In this document: positions 35,201-46,540 of the stretch, piece after piece
How positions within the stretch are numbered: the first letter of the stretch is position 1
Layout: each line of letters opens with the position of its first letter
Assembly: GCA_973895155.1 (NCBI GenBank)
Contig: OZ316892.1
Location: forward strand, 17,918,001 to 17,982,000
Direction: 5' to 3'
DNA: 64,000 bases
Source of the DNA: Marsupella aquatica
Taxonomy: Eukaryota > Marchantiophyta
Position numbers and translations under genes: made by a program
The notes under the pieces: model-generated
Told to the model about the DNA's origin: nothing
Databases searched by the model: none
What the model saw: the letters and a program-made list of their open reading frames with translations, nothing else

Positions 35201-38139
35201 TCTGGTTAACTTTTACCCCGCTCCAATTAGATACTCAAATGGCGCTGGAAAGACCTTCGTGGATAGTCGAATATGCAAGGCGGGAAGAGGAGGCACTGGG
35301 GAGCACTTTAGCTGTGCAGAATACTTTTGTGAATTCATTACATGCGAACATTATTGGCCAGGGCAATGATATTTATGCAATTCATGGAGAGGATTTGCCT
35401 CTAACTCCTATATCCCATAGCGATGTGGAAACGCTGCAAATAAAGTCAGGGGAAGAAGTTGATGAAGGTTCTTCTGCCCTCGTCAAGTTTCCCGATTTTC
35501 CACAAGAACTTCATTTGGACAGCTTGGATGACGTTCCTCTTCAGCGTGCACCTTCTCCGAGCTCCTCTTCGGTTGTAGCCTCTCCCATGTCCACTCCTCC
35601 AGGATCCGCAACTAGCTCCGTGAGTACGAGGAAATTGCTTGAGGTTGACCAGTCCCCACCAATAGAAGACACAGAGACTGTTGCTCTTAAAGAGGCTGAG
35701 GCTGAGGCAGAGGCAGAGGCAGACGCAGACGCAGACGCAGATGCAGAATTGCTGGGAAAAGATGACGACGAAATGGATGTATGGGGGAGCTTGGAACAGG
35801 ACAATGTACTTGCAGATGCTCTTGATGTGAATGTTAATGATAGCACCTCTTCCTTGCAACTTGACGGACGTATATCAGGAAGAAGTGACACAAGCATCGG
35901 GAGTGAAGGAGGTAGTGGAAGCGGTAGTCTCTCAAGAATTTCCGGGCTAGGTAGGGCGGCTCGACGCCAGTTTGCTGTGATTTTGGATGAATTTTGGGCA
36001 ACGTTGTTTAATCTTCATGGTCAGCCGGTTGTGCCACAAGCTCAAAGTCATTCTCAGCTGGCTGCTCTACTGGATGATGACTCCCGTGAGATTTCTATTT
36101 CGCACGAGGGCCATACGCTAGACTCAAAGCAGCAAATTTTGTCAGGGAAGAGTCAACATAATATGAGTGATCAATCTCGTAGTATGGACGCAAATCCTCT
36201 CCGTCCCCCCACGTCATCTCAACTATCACGGGGGCACTTCCAGGAGGATGGTTCCTCCCTGGGTTACAAAAGTGAGCGCAGATACATGAGCATGCATCTG
36301 CCTGCCTATCATGAAGATTATGACTATCAACCAGCCACAATTCATGGCTATCGAACTCCGTCATTCCCTGGGAGAGCAGGGGGTGCTGCTACCAGCCAGA
36401 GAGCAAGGCACGTGCACCAGGGAGTATCACTTTTCCGGTCTCAGACCTCCCCAAGTTATGGTCTTCAAGGCGATATTGATAGGAGTACCCCGGGAGGGGA
36501 GTACAACGTATTTGATTCACGTGAAGCATCATCGAGCTCTCAGTGGGGAACCGATGTTGTGGGTCGTGGGAGTTCACTTGACACCAGAGGTCCTCATCGT
36601 CATCTATCCCGAACTGAGAAGCAGTTGACTGAGTCTGAAAGTAAAAGCTATGATTCTAGTCAATGGGATCCCCTTGTGTATAACAGGTCACGGGATTCGT
36701 TCAGGGGGCGATGGGATCCCTTAGTCTATCGTGCCACAGGAGAGCTAGACATCAAGAATACTGTGGCAACAGGGGTCATGCAGGAGATGAACCATCGGTC
36801 AAACTTTGGCCACTCTCCCATTGGTCGTGGTGTGCATGGTGATCACGTAGAAAGTGCGCCATTGGTCTTTGATGAGTTGTCTCCTTCACAATCGCATAGA
36901 GATGCCTTCTCGATTCAAACTCCCACCTCCAGACCTCAGACCCAGTCCTTATGGTCACGGCAGCCTTTTGAGCAATTGTTTGGTGCTACTGATGGTGATG
37001 GTCTTCCTTCTACTGTGCGGAAGCTAAGTAGGAGCGCTCCTCGCTTGGTGCAACCGTCACATGCCGATAATACTGTGTCAGCTGGGGGAGAAATAGAGTT
37101 AGATGTCCTGGAAAATCTGCAGAATTGTCTAGGGAAGCTTCTTCGTTTGGAAGGTTCAGAGTGGCTATTTCGGAGGGACAATGGAGCAGACGAAGATCTT
37201 ATAGCTGCTATAGCTACGTTCCAGAAAAAGTCAGTGGAAGCTGAAGTAAGTGAGCTCCACAGGTCACTTGGTAATCAAGAATATCAGTTTGAGGGTAACA
37301 GTCGGGCTCATGCTCGTAGAAGCAACAGTGGTTCAATGTCAGCAAAACGACAGCGAACTGTTGTTCCTAATTGTGGCAAGGGTTGTGTTTGGGATCCTTC
37401 ACTTCTGGTCAGCTTCGGTGTGTGGTGTGTGCACCGTTTCCTGGAGTTATCTCTCATGGAAAGTCGACCCGATTTGTGGGGAAAGTACACGTATGTACTG
37501 AACAGGCTGCAGGTATGATTTGTCAACGCCTTGGAGTTTTGAACTTAGTTCTTTTTGCTGACTAAGATGCCCTGCAGTTGTTATCTTCATGGGTAGCTGT
37601 TTAGAACTTGGATGTAAAGAGCTGATCAATGGGACTTTACGCAGAAATTTGCGATGATGATTGTATTGGGTGGCATTGGGGGCCACACTAACTTGTGCGA
37701 CTTTATTGCGGCCTTGCAGGGTATTTTGGAGCCTGCATTTTCAAAGCCCCGAGTAGTCCCTCTTTTTTGTAGGTGCGTCAGTCAGGGGATTGATACAGGT
37801 AGGCGCAAGACTTCAACTAAACTAGGAAGTGTACATGATCATGGCAATGTGGATTTTGAAAGCTCCTCAATTCAGAGCTACCCGCATCCATGGCCTTGGG
37901 GCAGAAATACTAGTTCTGTCAAAGGGAAGGGTCTGAGTGCTGCAACCTTCTTGGATATGATTAAAGAGGTGGAAACAGCAGTGGGTTCTCGTAAGGGGCG
38001 GACAGGCACCGCTGCTGGAGATGTGGCATTCCCTAAAGGAAAAGAGAATCTGGCATCTGTGTTGAAAAGGTATAAACGGAGGCTTTCTAGTAAGCCTCCA
38101 GGATTAGCTGGACCGGTTAATGGTGGTCGCAAAGTGTAA
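32211..38139 (+). CDS. EIN2: EIN2, ethylene-signalling NRAMP-like protein
   Basis: Central positive regulator of ethylene signalling at the ER membrane. In Arabidopsis its C-terminal part is cleaved, moves to the nucleus and also represses EBF mRNA translation. Coding exons: 32211-32417, 33159-33245, 33475-33585, 33706-33918, 34173-34355, 34648-37512, 37645-38139. All introns are GT-AG and the sum gives 1386 aa (Arabidopsis 1294). The N-terminal NRAMP-like membrane domain has DPGN (residues 20-23), TGKHFAQ and MPHNFYLHS (from 194). The large exon 6 holds the acidic linker, with an Ala-Glu/Ala-Asp repeat at 35692-35748. The C-end carries LEGSEWLFR, CGKGCVWDPSLLVSFGVW, LMESRPDLWGKYTYVLNRLQ, RKGRTGTAAGDVAFPKGKEN and the basic LKRYKRRL, which is the NLS in Arabidopsis. 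Start: the ATG at 32211 lies just before the first membrane segment; an upstream in-frame extension has no ATG. It is tail-to-tail with eRF3. Confidence 0.95.
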
Positions 38140-38159
38140 CGGGATTTTCCTTATACACT

Positions 38160-38245
38160 CGTTTTTGCAGCACTTTTTTCACAAGTGTTGTTGCCTTCCA
38201 TGTTTTTTTGCGACACTTTAACAAAGTGTTGTTTTCTTCCCATGG
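38160..38245 (+). other. Paired short hairpins in the EIN2 3' UTR
   Basis: Two similar units follow the stop codon, each a CACTT-type inverted repeat followed by GTTGTT and a CTTCC(C)ATG word. The second is a perfect 7-bp stem (ACACTTT..AAAGTGT) with a 3-base loop. A role in mRNA control is unproven. Confidence 0.4.
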
Positions 38246-40537
38246 GGAAGGACATTTGAATTATAAGGTCTTTTTATCTCCACATGTACGATACAAGAGA
38301 TAGTGGCCTTACCGTCTGTATTTCATTTGGTGTGGTGTGTCTTTGGAAGCAGGCTGTCAGAAGTTGTTTTGAGTGTAGTGACAGTTCCATTTGCGTGTGA
38401 CAGCTGCCTAATGGAATTCTTCTGACGTTCTGATCGAATGGGCCCTTATGTACTGTTTCCTTTTCCGCTTTGGAAAGCCTTTTCTGTATTTCTACGTCAT
38501 TAAATTTACTTGTAGAGTAACAGTGTTAAAATTTCCGTTGTACAGAACTTGTAGATTCCCACTTCTACATCACACTTCTATCCTCTTACACAACTTCTGC
38601 GCGATACGCATTGATAGTAAACAATCCGATAGCATGGAGTTGGGTACTCTGCACTCAGTTGTGTGCTCACAATGTTCACGAGGCTATTCTCGCCAGCGTC
38701 CCTTGGACCACCTCATGAAGCCATTCGCATGCCATCCTCCTACTCTCGCAACCTCGTTGTGAAATCATCATCTCGGGCAAACTTTGCTACAACTACCTCT
38801 AGTTCGTTTGGGAATCTAAAATCGTTCAATCTTCGATGAGCATAACAGGATTTGTCGTGCCAAGGGGCCCTTGTTATGACCACCTTGGCACTTCATTTTG
38901 CATTGGGTATATTTCGACTGCAAAGACGTGTCAAGGATTCTTACGTAATCGAATTCCAAGATTTGCTACAAAGTACTTAAAGCCAAGTATATTTCCCACT
39001 GAACCTAATTGCATGAGATTGTCGCGATTCGACCAGTAGAATGAGTATAATAAGATCCTATCACTTCAACTTGCAGTCTCACATTTGATTTTCGCAGGCA
39101 ATTGACATGCACACAACCAGCCAACCTCCATTTAGGATCCTTTCTCTTTCGCAGCCGTGTTTAGTCGTATTCTCAAATATCCCTACCACGGACAACCGTT
39201 TCATCTTCTGGTCATGATCACAGATATCACTAGCCAATTTAAGCATTTCATTTTCTTTCCCTAGCACGGATACCTCGTCTTAGCGTCATGCATACCGGTT
39301 TCACTAGTCAACTTGCGCATGTAATTGACTCATCTTCTGACCAAAATTACCGGTTTCACTTGTCAATTTGAGGCTTAGATTTCCTCGCCCTCGCACAAAC
39401 AACTCGCATGTTCGAACGTAGATATAAATCTCATGCCCCAAAAACAGTTTACTCCATAATTCTGGCCGGTACAGTACAAGAAATATAGCCAACCAGTGGC
39501 AGTTTCAAATGGGTAAAGGTAAACACGAGTGACCAGTAGAACTGCCAAATATAGCCCCCTACTCAAAATTTGATTGAAGTCTGCACTAGACCTTTACATC
39601 ATTGTATCCTCAAATCGTACTGTACACATTAATTATGGTAGAAATAGCTCACTATCTTGGAAAGATAATTTGTGACAGATCCACTAACAACAATCCCCCC
39701 ATTTCAGGCAGCCGGGGCTGGAATTCAGAACTACATCACATTGCTCAAAAGAAGAAGATACTAAGGATTGATGACTACCTCGGAAGCCCATGGCACCAAC
39801 ATGGTTTATTAGGTATCAGCAGTGTCTGGGCTACAAGCTTCTAGTGTGCCACCCCGCCAGGTGATGTTGACAGACTTTTCAGTGACTTTTCCTTGCCCCC
39901 ATCCTAACCTGAACTCTAGTGCTTTCCCTTGAAGCTTTGAAAGCTTAGTAAAACGGATCATTCCTCCCTGCCACGAGGCTTTCATAGGCATTATTTACCT
40001 CCAATAGATGCATCTGACTGACACAAACACAGAGGTCATTCTGCAGAGCCTCTCATTGCTTGTTGGGTCTAGGTGTAAACCCTGAGAGCAACCTTTCAAC
40101 TCCTCTGCAGTTCCAAATTGTTTGTAAACTTTGACGCTCTCACAGGATCCGAAGTCAACTGCTTGACCTCTACTCCTGGGCTGGAGTGCAGGAGTCCCTT
40201 CGTTTTTCGAGTAATAAACTATCATAACAGAGCAAAGCTGAATAGAGAACCTTCCATCCTCCGCTAGCTCTACTTCTTTGGATAAGGTAACTCGTAACGA
40301 CATGGTCGTCAATTGCACTCGCGTCAAGTAACACCATAATTTCGAGATTTGCTAAGTTCCTGTCCGGAAGAAAGGCTTCATCAATTGAAAAGCTAGAATA
40401 TATAACGAATCAAACTCAGCTTCACTGCTAAAAATTCAAAATGACCGTGAAATGTAAATGGAAGCTGGCCAGTGAGATAGGTACCACACGAGGTGGAGCC
40501 GTCAGATGGGTGTCACATCTATTCAATTTTTCTGGCA
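38246..40537. other. Interval between convergent EIN2 and eRF3
   Basis: It contains the 3' UTRs of both genes. Several short imperfect repeats around CGGTTTCACTAGTCAA, CTTCTGATC and CTCGC lie at 39190-39370. No further gene is supported. Confidence 0.5.
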
Positions 40538-43500
40538 TCATTCCTGGCTTGACGCTGATGGCAGGTTCACAACCTTTCCGATTGCAACCGTCCTCCCTGC
40601 AATCAAACGGTCGTCATGTGTAAGTCCCAAACAAACTCAACAGGACTGACCGACTGAGCGCACAAACTGCGTTCACCCTAAGAACAGTCCGAACATAATA
40701 GTTAAGAAGGTCAGCATTTGCTTAGGGTTATGATAACTGGTATCTAAATGTACACACCACATAAAGAAGAAGTATTATTGAAAAGAACACCTTCGTACCT
40801 TCGTCACGCAGGGTAAAACGCCCCAGTTGGGGAAAATCTTGAAACTTCTCGACACAGATAACATCACTGACCTGTACAGAAGAACGAGTTGCAAAGCTCT
40901 AAGAAACAAAAAGAACCGATAAACACAAAATGAGGTTTTCGTGAGCACCAGTAACTTCGAGAATAAGGTGTAACATTTTGGAGAACAGTATCGGCGCATG
41001 AGGTGTGTTAATAGTAACTGCTTAGAAGAATCCGAAATATTTAGTTTCCATATACAAGCATCTGAGGTAGAAATGAAAGAAAATTCGACTATAACTATAT
41101 AGTGGAACGACCCAAAAGCAATAGCAGGTCTTAATGTTAGCAAGTGGAGGGAAAGCACTTAGATACTGCAAGCCGAGCTGTATCGAGCATTACCAGAATT
41201 CTCACAACCACCACGGCTCCACTCTTGACAAACAAGACCTTTTTTTTCATTGGCTTCCTCGTCTTTGGATCAATCTGTTGTAACAGTTCAATTATCTCAC
41301 ACTCCTCCACCACTGCATGTATGTGAAGCACAGCCTTGTATCCAGCTGTAAAAATTGCCTGGAGACATTTGCTACCCACATCAGGATCTGTCCAGGAAGT
41401 AGACTGGTAGGAACCTGAAAGGTCTTCTACAACGAACCTGCTTCGCTCTGGGACAAAAGCGGGACTAGAGAAAGGTATACATGGACATCACTTATTACCT
41501 TGTGATCAAGGAGCTCCAATATTTGTAATTGGGCGTCAAACTCAAGGACAGCAGAAATTGGCCGCTCTGCATCCCCACCAGCACACCAGTAAATAAATCT
41601 CAGACTAAATCAGAGAATTGGGCTACATTAAGCTTCAACCAGAGACAATTAACAAAAATACTCGAGAGTCAATACACTTACCAACACTAGATAGCACAAA
41701 TCCGGATGAAATATCATCTTCCTCAACTCCAGACAGCCTGATCCTTAGATTCTCCCCGGGCTTTGCGTAAGCCACCTCATCATTATCCCGATAGATAGTC
41801 ACCACTTTGACAATAGCCTAGTAGAATCCAGAGCAAAACAGGTAAGCGTCGAGCAGAAGTCTCAACATCTTCAACCTATATCAATGATGGATTAACGACA
41901 TCAAGTAGACCTCAACACAGTATATTTCAGACTGTATATGGTCCAGCGAGTGCCAACCAACCTTGTTAGGCATAATCATTAAGCTGTCTCCTCGTCGAAC
42001 ACTCCCAGATTCAATCTTACCCATAACCACTGTCCCCATATCTTTAAATTTGTCTATGAGGGGCATCCTGGAAATTTGCAGATCAAACGTATCCATCAGT
42101 AAGGGAATCTAGAGAGACGCATCCACTAGCAGCCACTTCACCCAAAAGTCACTCGCAAATTTGCCGTGCACTCATTTTCAGATGTTGATGTATTCAGTTA
42201 TGTAAACAGACCTGAAGGGCCCTGAAGGGTCCCGGTCTGCAAGCTCCACCGCATCCAATGCCTCAAAAAGACATGGCCCATCATACCATGGACAAACGCT
42301 CTTTGGGATCCTTTCTTTCATATTATGGCCAAGAAGTCCAGAAATGGGAATGAACTGCAAATCTGAAGATCACAAACTTAAAACATCAGTAAGGGATTTA
42401 CAAGATGTGCGCAAGCGACTAAATGAATGAAGAAACCACTTTCATAGTTTACCACGCCATGAACGTTTACGCGAAATCGTCTCACGCATAGAAAAGCGTA
42501 CCTTTTTTTACGTTGTACCCACAAGCTTTCAGGAAAGGCACCAACTTAGTTTGGATTTCATCAAACCTGGAGCATCACACAAATAAATTCCCATCAACTT
42601 CTGTCGAATTGCGCAGCACCCTCTGTTTGGTTCCTTGAAAATTGTTAGAGCTCCTCTCGTTCTTTCCGTCTCTGGCAAGGATGCGTGCAGAGGGCACTAA
42701 CCTTTCCTTTGACCATTCGACAGAGGGATCATCCATCTTATTCACCACCACTAAGAGCTTTGCTACTCCTAAGGTCTTTGCAAGCTGTGCGTGTTCGCGA
42801 GTTTGCCCTCCTCTTTCAAACCCAGTCTCAAATTCTCCCTTCCGTGCCGCAATAACCTGTAACCAGATACCAGGTAGATCCAACGTGAATTACTGGTGCA
42901 GAACAATACGATGCAACGCATGCACCAACGCAAAATGAACCATACAAAAAGCTGCGGGGCAAAGGAACAACAAAACTACTATAATGATGGTAAGGAGAGA
43001 TTCCACTGACCAGGACTCCAACATCAGCCTGCGATGCACCACTAATCATATTTGGAACATAATTTTTATGACCCTGCGGTCACACCACTCTGCATGAGCT
43101 ACTAGAACAAGTGAAGTATAGCCCTAGATATTTTTATTCAATAAAATAAGTATCCAGAGAAATTTGTGGGCAGATAATCTCTGATTTGCACTCGCAAACC
43201 TAAGTGGGTTCGAAATAAGAAAGTGACACTAGGAAGAAATGTCATTACTGTATGTAAGAAAAGAGGAGATTAATATCGCTGAACACCCCACGGCAAAAGA
43301 GATAGTTGGAGAACTTACAGGAGCATCCAATATGGTGAATCTCGACTTTTCTGTTTCAAAGTGGGCCCTTCCAACTTCAACAGTTTTACCCTGTATTTGC
43401 AAACATCCACAAATGATTAAACCTTGTTATCGAACTAAACTCGTCGAAACGAAGGACAGATTACACGCAACAGCTCTGATGCATTCCTCGGTATTAAAAG

Positions 43501-45947
43501 AGGATATTATCCACAAGTTTATACCGAATGGTCACACTCTGAGCATGCAATCTGACAGTGCACGTATCAATATATCTACAATAGTTACTCACGCCATACA
43601 ACCCGTGTCCTTCCCTTCTAATAAGGCATTTGACGGGTGAAATCGATGGTCAACAAGAGCAGCTCACATTAACGACCTGGACTGGTCATGGCCACAATGC
43701 AAGGTAGAGGACTGCGACAACAGCCTCAGCAATTCGTACCTTGGCTCGCTCTTCCTCGTTGGTATCCATGATGTAAGCCATGTACCTGAGGACCAATTAT
43801 TCACACAGATTTTAAAAACAGATGATCCCAGCAACTTGAACACCCCCTTACAATACTCGCACTTTCAGAGTCATTCATTGGCAGTCCTCAAAACAGAAAG
43901 GATGCCACTTCGCAAACCGTCGGTGTGGTTGTCAACAAGACGCAATAGAACACAGATTCCGAGGTAGGAAAAGTCCCCCATCAAAGGTGCAATACAGCGG
44001 AAAGTATCCACAGCATGTTTACTGATAAATGAAAAGAAGGCTGTCAGCATTTACGCTGAGACTTACCAAGATTCACGATTCTTCTCTTTTGCTTCACGTT
44101 CATACTTTTGAATTGTGCGTTCATCAACCATATCACTGAGGTACAGAATTTGTCCCCCGATGGTTGATTTCCCGGCATCTGCAAGAATCGGCAAACCAAG
44201 GCAGGTAAACCAAGGTAGGTAATAAACTCACTCACTTGCTTGAAGCACGTATCACGTGAAAGATATCCCACCACCACGCAGAAACCAAGAGACTCAACCT
44301 ATGCGTGGAAGCAAGACTGTGTGGTGGGAGCTCTTAAAAGTTATGGACGCAACGCAGCATGGAGACCATCCTTCTGCTGGACGGCGGACAAAAAATGCTT
44401 CAACAACGACGCTCACCGACGTGACCGATGAAGACAACGTTCAAATGCTGTCTCGTATCGAGCTCCTCTGGAGTCTGCTCTTCGTCTTTGCTCTTGTAAT
44501 TAGTGTCATGTGCCTCCTCGGCTGCCATAACATGTTCGACAAAATAGTCAACCAATCCGACTCCATAAACAATGAGAATGAATCAATACAGATCTCGCTC
44601 ACACCAAACATATTAGAACTCCCAAACCCTCTGCAAGTGCTTACTTTGATGGTCTACGGGTGTGTGACTCACTCGTAAAAGATAACTACCAACTCATTAC
44701 AAAGTATCAAACCTGAAACATCACTACCCTCCCTGGAACGAAGAGTGAGAGTACCTTCGAAGACGAAAGAATGGGATACAAATGACATCTATTGCAAAAC
44801 ACCGAGAAGATGGTACTATTCGAATATCGACCCAAAGAAATCGACACGCAAATAAAATAAGAACCTTAAAAATCATGCAAGAGTAGTCTTTTGCGCCCTA
44901 CTCAAATGTACGTAACAACTCTACTCGAGAAGATCGGAACAAATTTACAAACGCAACCCTAAACCATTCCTTAATCTCAAATTTGCAAACCTCTCAGATA
45001 GAAAAACCTCAGAAAAGCAGTTTACGGTACCTACAAGATACAACCTCTTCCTCATGATAACACCCTCATTGATATCAACTTCAATGGAATGACAGACTCT
45101 TCCTCGCGACAACACCCTCATTATTATCAACTTTGACAGCATGACAACAGCGTGCACACTGTGACAGACTGAGCTCGAACAGAATCCCTCCAACCTTGAC
45201 AAATTCGTCTGAACCTACATTTTCTCAACTACTCTCAAGATAAGAAGTGACAAACTTCGAATGCAGATAGGATTCACGATGATGCAATCCAAGCCACTTC
45301 GTTGCCAATTCAGCCTCAGAGCAGAGCAGAGCAGAGCAGAGCAGAGCAGAGCAGAGCAGAGCAGAGCAGAGCAAAGCATAGGGTGGCATACCGTGATCTC
45401 CGTTCACATCCTCTGTAGGCGGAGACTCCTTTCCAGAAACGGCCTCCTCTTCTGTAGCAGCAACAGCCGGGGCCGTCTTCTCGTCAGCTTGGTGGCTCGT
45501 CTCAGAAGATCCAGGAGCGGGTGCAACCTCCGTCTCTTCCTTCTTAGGAGCTGCTTCTCCAATATGGAGAGCAGCTAAGGCTGGCAGACCATCTGTTGCC
45601 AGAATCCGATCTAACGATGGTTCGGACGGGGCGGGAGTCGGCGCGGCCACAGGAACAGGGACGGGAGCAGGCGATTCCAAAACCTGCTGCCTCACCGGAG
45701 CTGCTGCGGGGACGATTGTCGGTGCAGGAATCGGCGAAGCCATAGCAGAATTGGCGAACGAGGGAGTCATCATCGGAGGAGTGAAAGCGGGAGCTGAGGG
45801 ATTGAAAGTGAAGGAAGGCGCATCCGGGTTGAAACTGAAGCCCTTCCCTCCCACCTGGGCGGTCGGTTTCGGTCGAGATTGCGGAGGCGGAGGATTGGTA
45901 CCCGTCTCCTGCTCCATGTCCTCCCAAGAATCAACCGGCTCCGCCAT
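40538..45947 (-). CDS. ERF3: eRF3, GTP-binding peptide chain release factor
   Basis: GTPase partner of eRF1 in cytosolic translation termination. Coding exons in transcript order: 45947-45392, 44521-44417, 44178-44067, 43785-43740, 43390-43319, 43073-43011, 42856-42702, 42566-42502, 42362-42212, 42067-41962, 41817-41682, 41566-41499, 41358-41194, 40871-40799, 40596-40538; together 643 aa with matching phases. The N-terminal domain is Pro/Ala-rich with two overlapping PAM2-like motifs (residues 37-57). The GTPase domain has GHVDAGKST (G1, near 218), [14 protein letters not shown] (G3) and VVVNKMDD (G4). The C-terminal barrels carry [28 protein letters not shown] and [12 protein letters not shown]. 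These C-terminal motifs favour eRF3 over HBS1 or eEF1A. The start ATG at 45947 opens exon 1. NOC3 is upstream on the same strand, about 4.4 kb away. Confidence 0.95.
45316..45376. repeat. AGAGC pentanucleotide microsatellite
   Basis: About eleven to twelve tandem copies, lying in the first coding-region intron of eRF3 and beginning about 15 bases after its 5' splice site (GT at 45391-45390). Confidence 0.95.
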
Positions 45948-46540
45948 GCCTCAATGCCTGCCTGCCTGCCTACCTGGCCTGGCCTCGCCTCGACAACAAA
46001 CAAATCACTCTATCTCAAATCACTGTATCAATTTCCTTTCTGTCTTCCCTACCGCCTGTCCCTCGCTTGAGTCAGCGACTCCCTGCTAGAAGTCTCAATT
46101 GAACTCCTCCCAAACGAAAATGACCGAGAAGAGAGATATGGCAGAGGAGAAGGTTAATTAATAAGAGAACTCCCTTCTTCTGGCTCCTCCTACCCGGTGG
46201 ACGCCTCAATTGCACTCCCCTTCTCTATGCGCGTGACAGAGAGAGCCCAAAATCGCAGGAAAGATAGAATAATGGCAGAGACGAGAGAAAACAGAGGACG
46301 AGCGAGAGGGAGAGGGAGAGAGCGGGAGAGTGAGTGAGAGTCTCGAGTCTCGACGGAGAGAAGCCGAAGCCGAAGCTTTGCTTCGACGGGAAAAGAGGGG
46401 AGAAGCGAAGAAGGACACAAATTAGAGTATATTAGGGTTCGACGCATCCAAAGGACAGAGAGAGAGAGAGAGAAGCACTCACAGCAGAGACAGGGGGAAA
46501 GGGAGTTCAGTTACGCTCAATCTACAGTGACTTACACTAT
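45948..46540 (-). promoter_or_regulatory. eRF3 5' leader and promoter region
   Basis: On the eRF3 strand this is strongly pyrimidine-rich, with CT runs (complement of GA repeats at 46300-46345 and 46457-46476), as is common in plant 5' leaders of housekeeping genes. A transcription start is not resolved. Confidence 0.5.

Noticed and set aside
45225-45391. Continuation of eRF3 exon 1 into Leu-Cys-Ser-Ala repeats.
   Set aside because: A good 5' splice site (CACG|GTATGC) precedes it, and joining there to the exon at 44521 gives the conserved GTPase in frame. The repeat is intronic.
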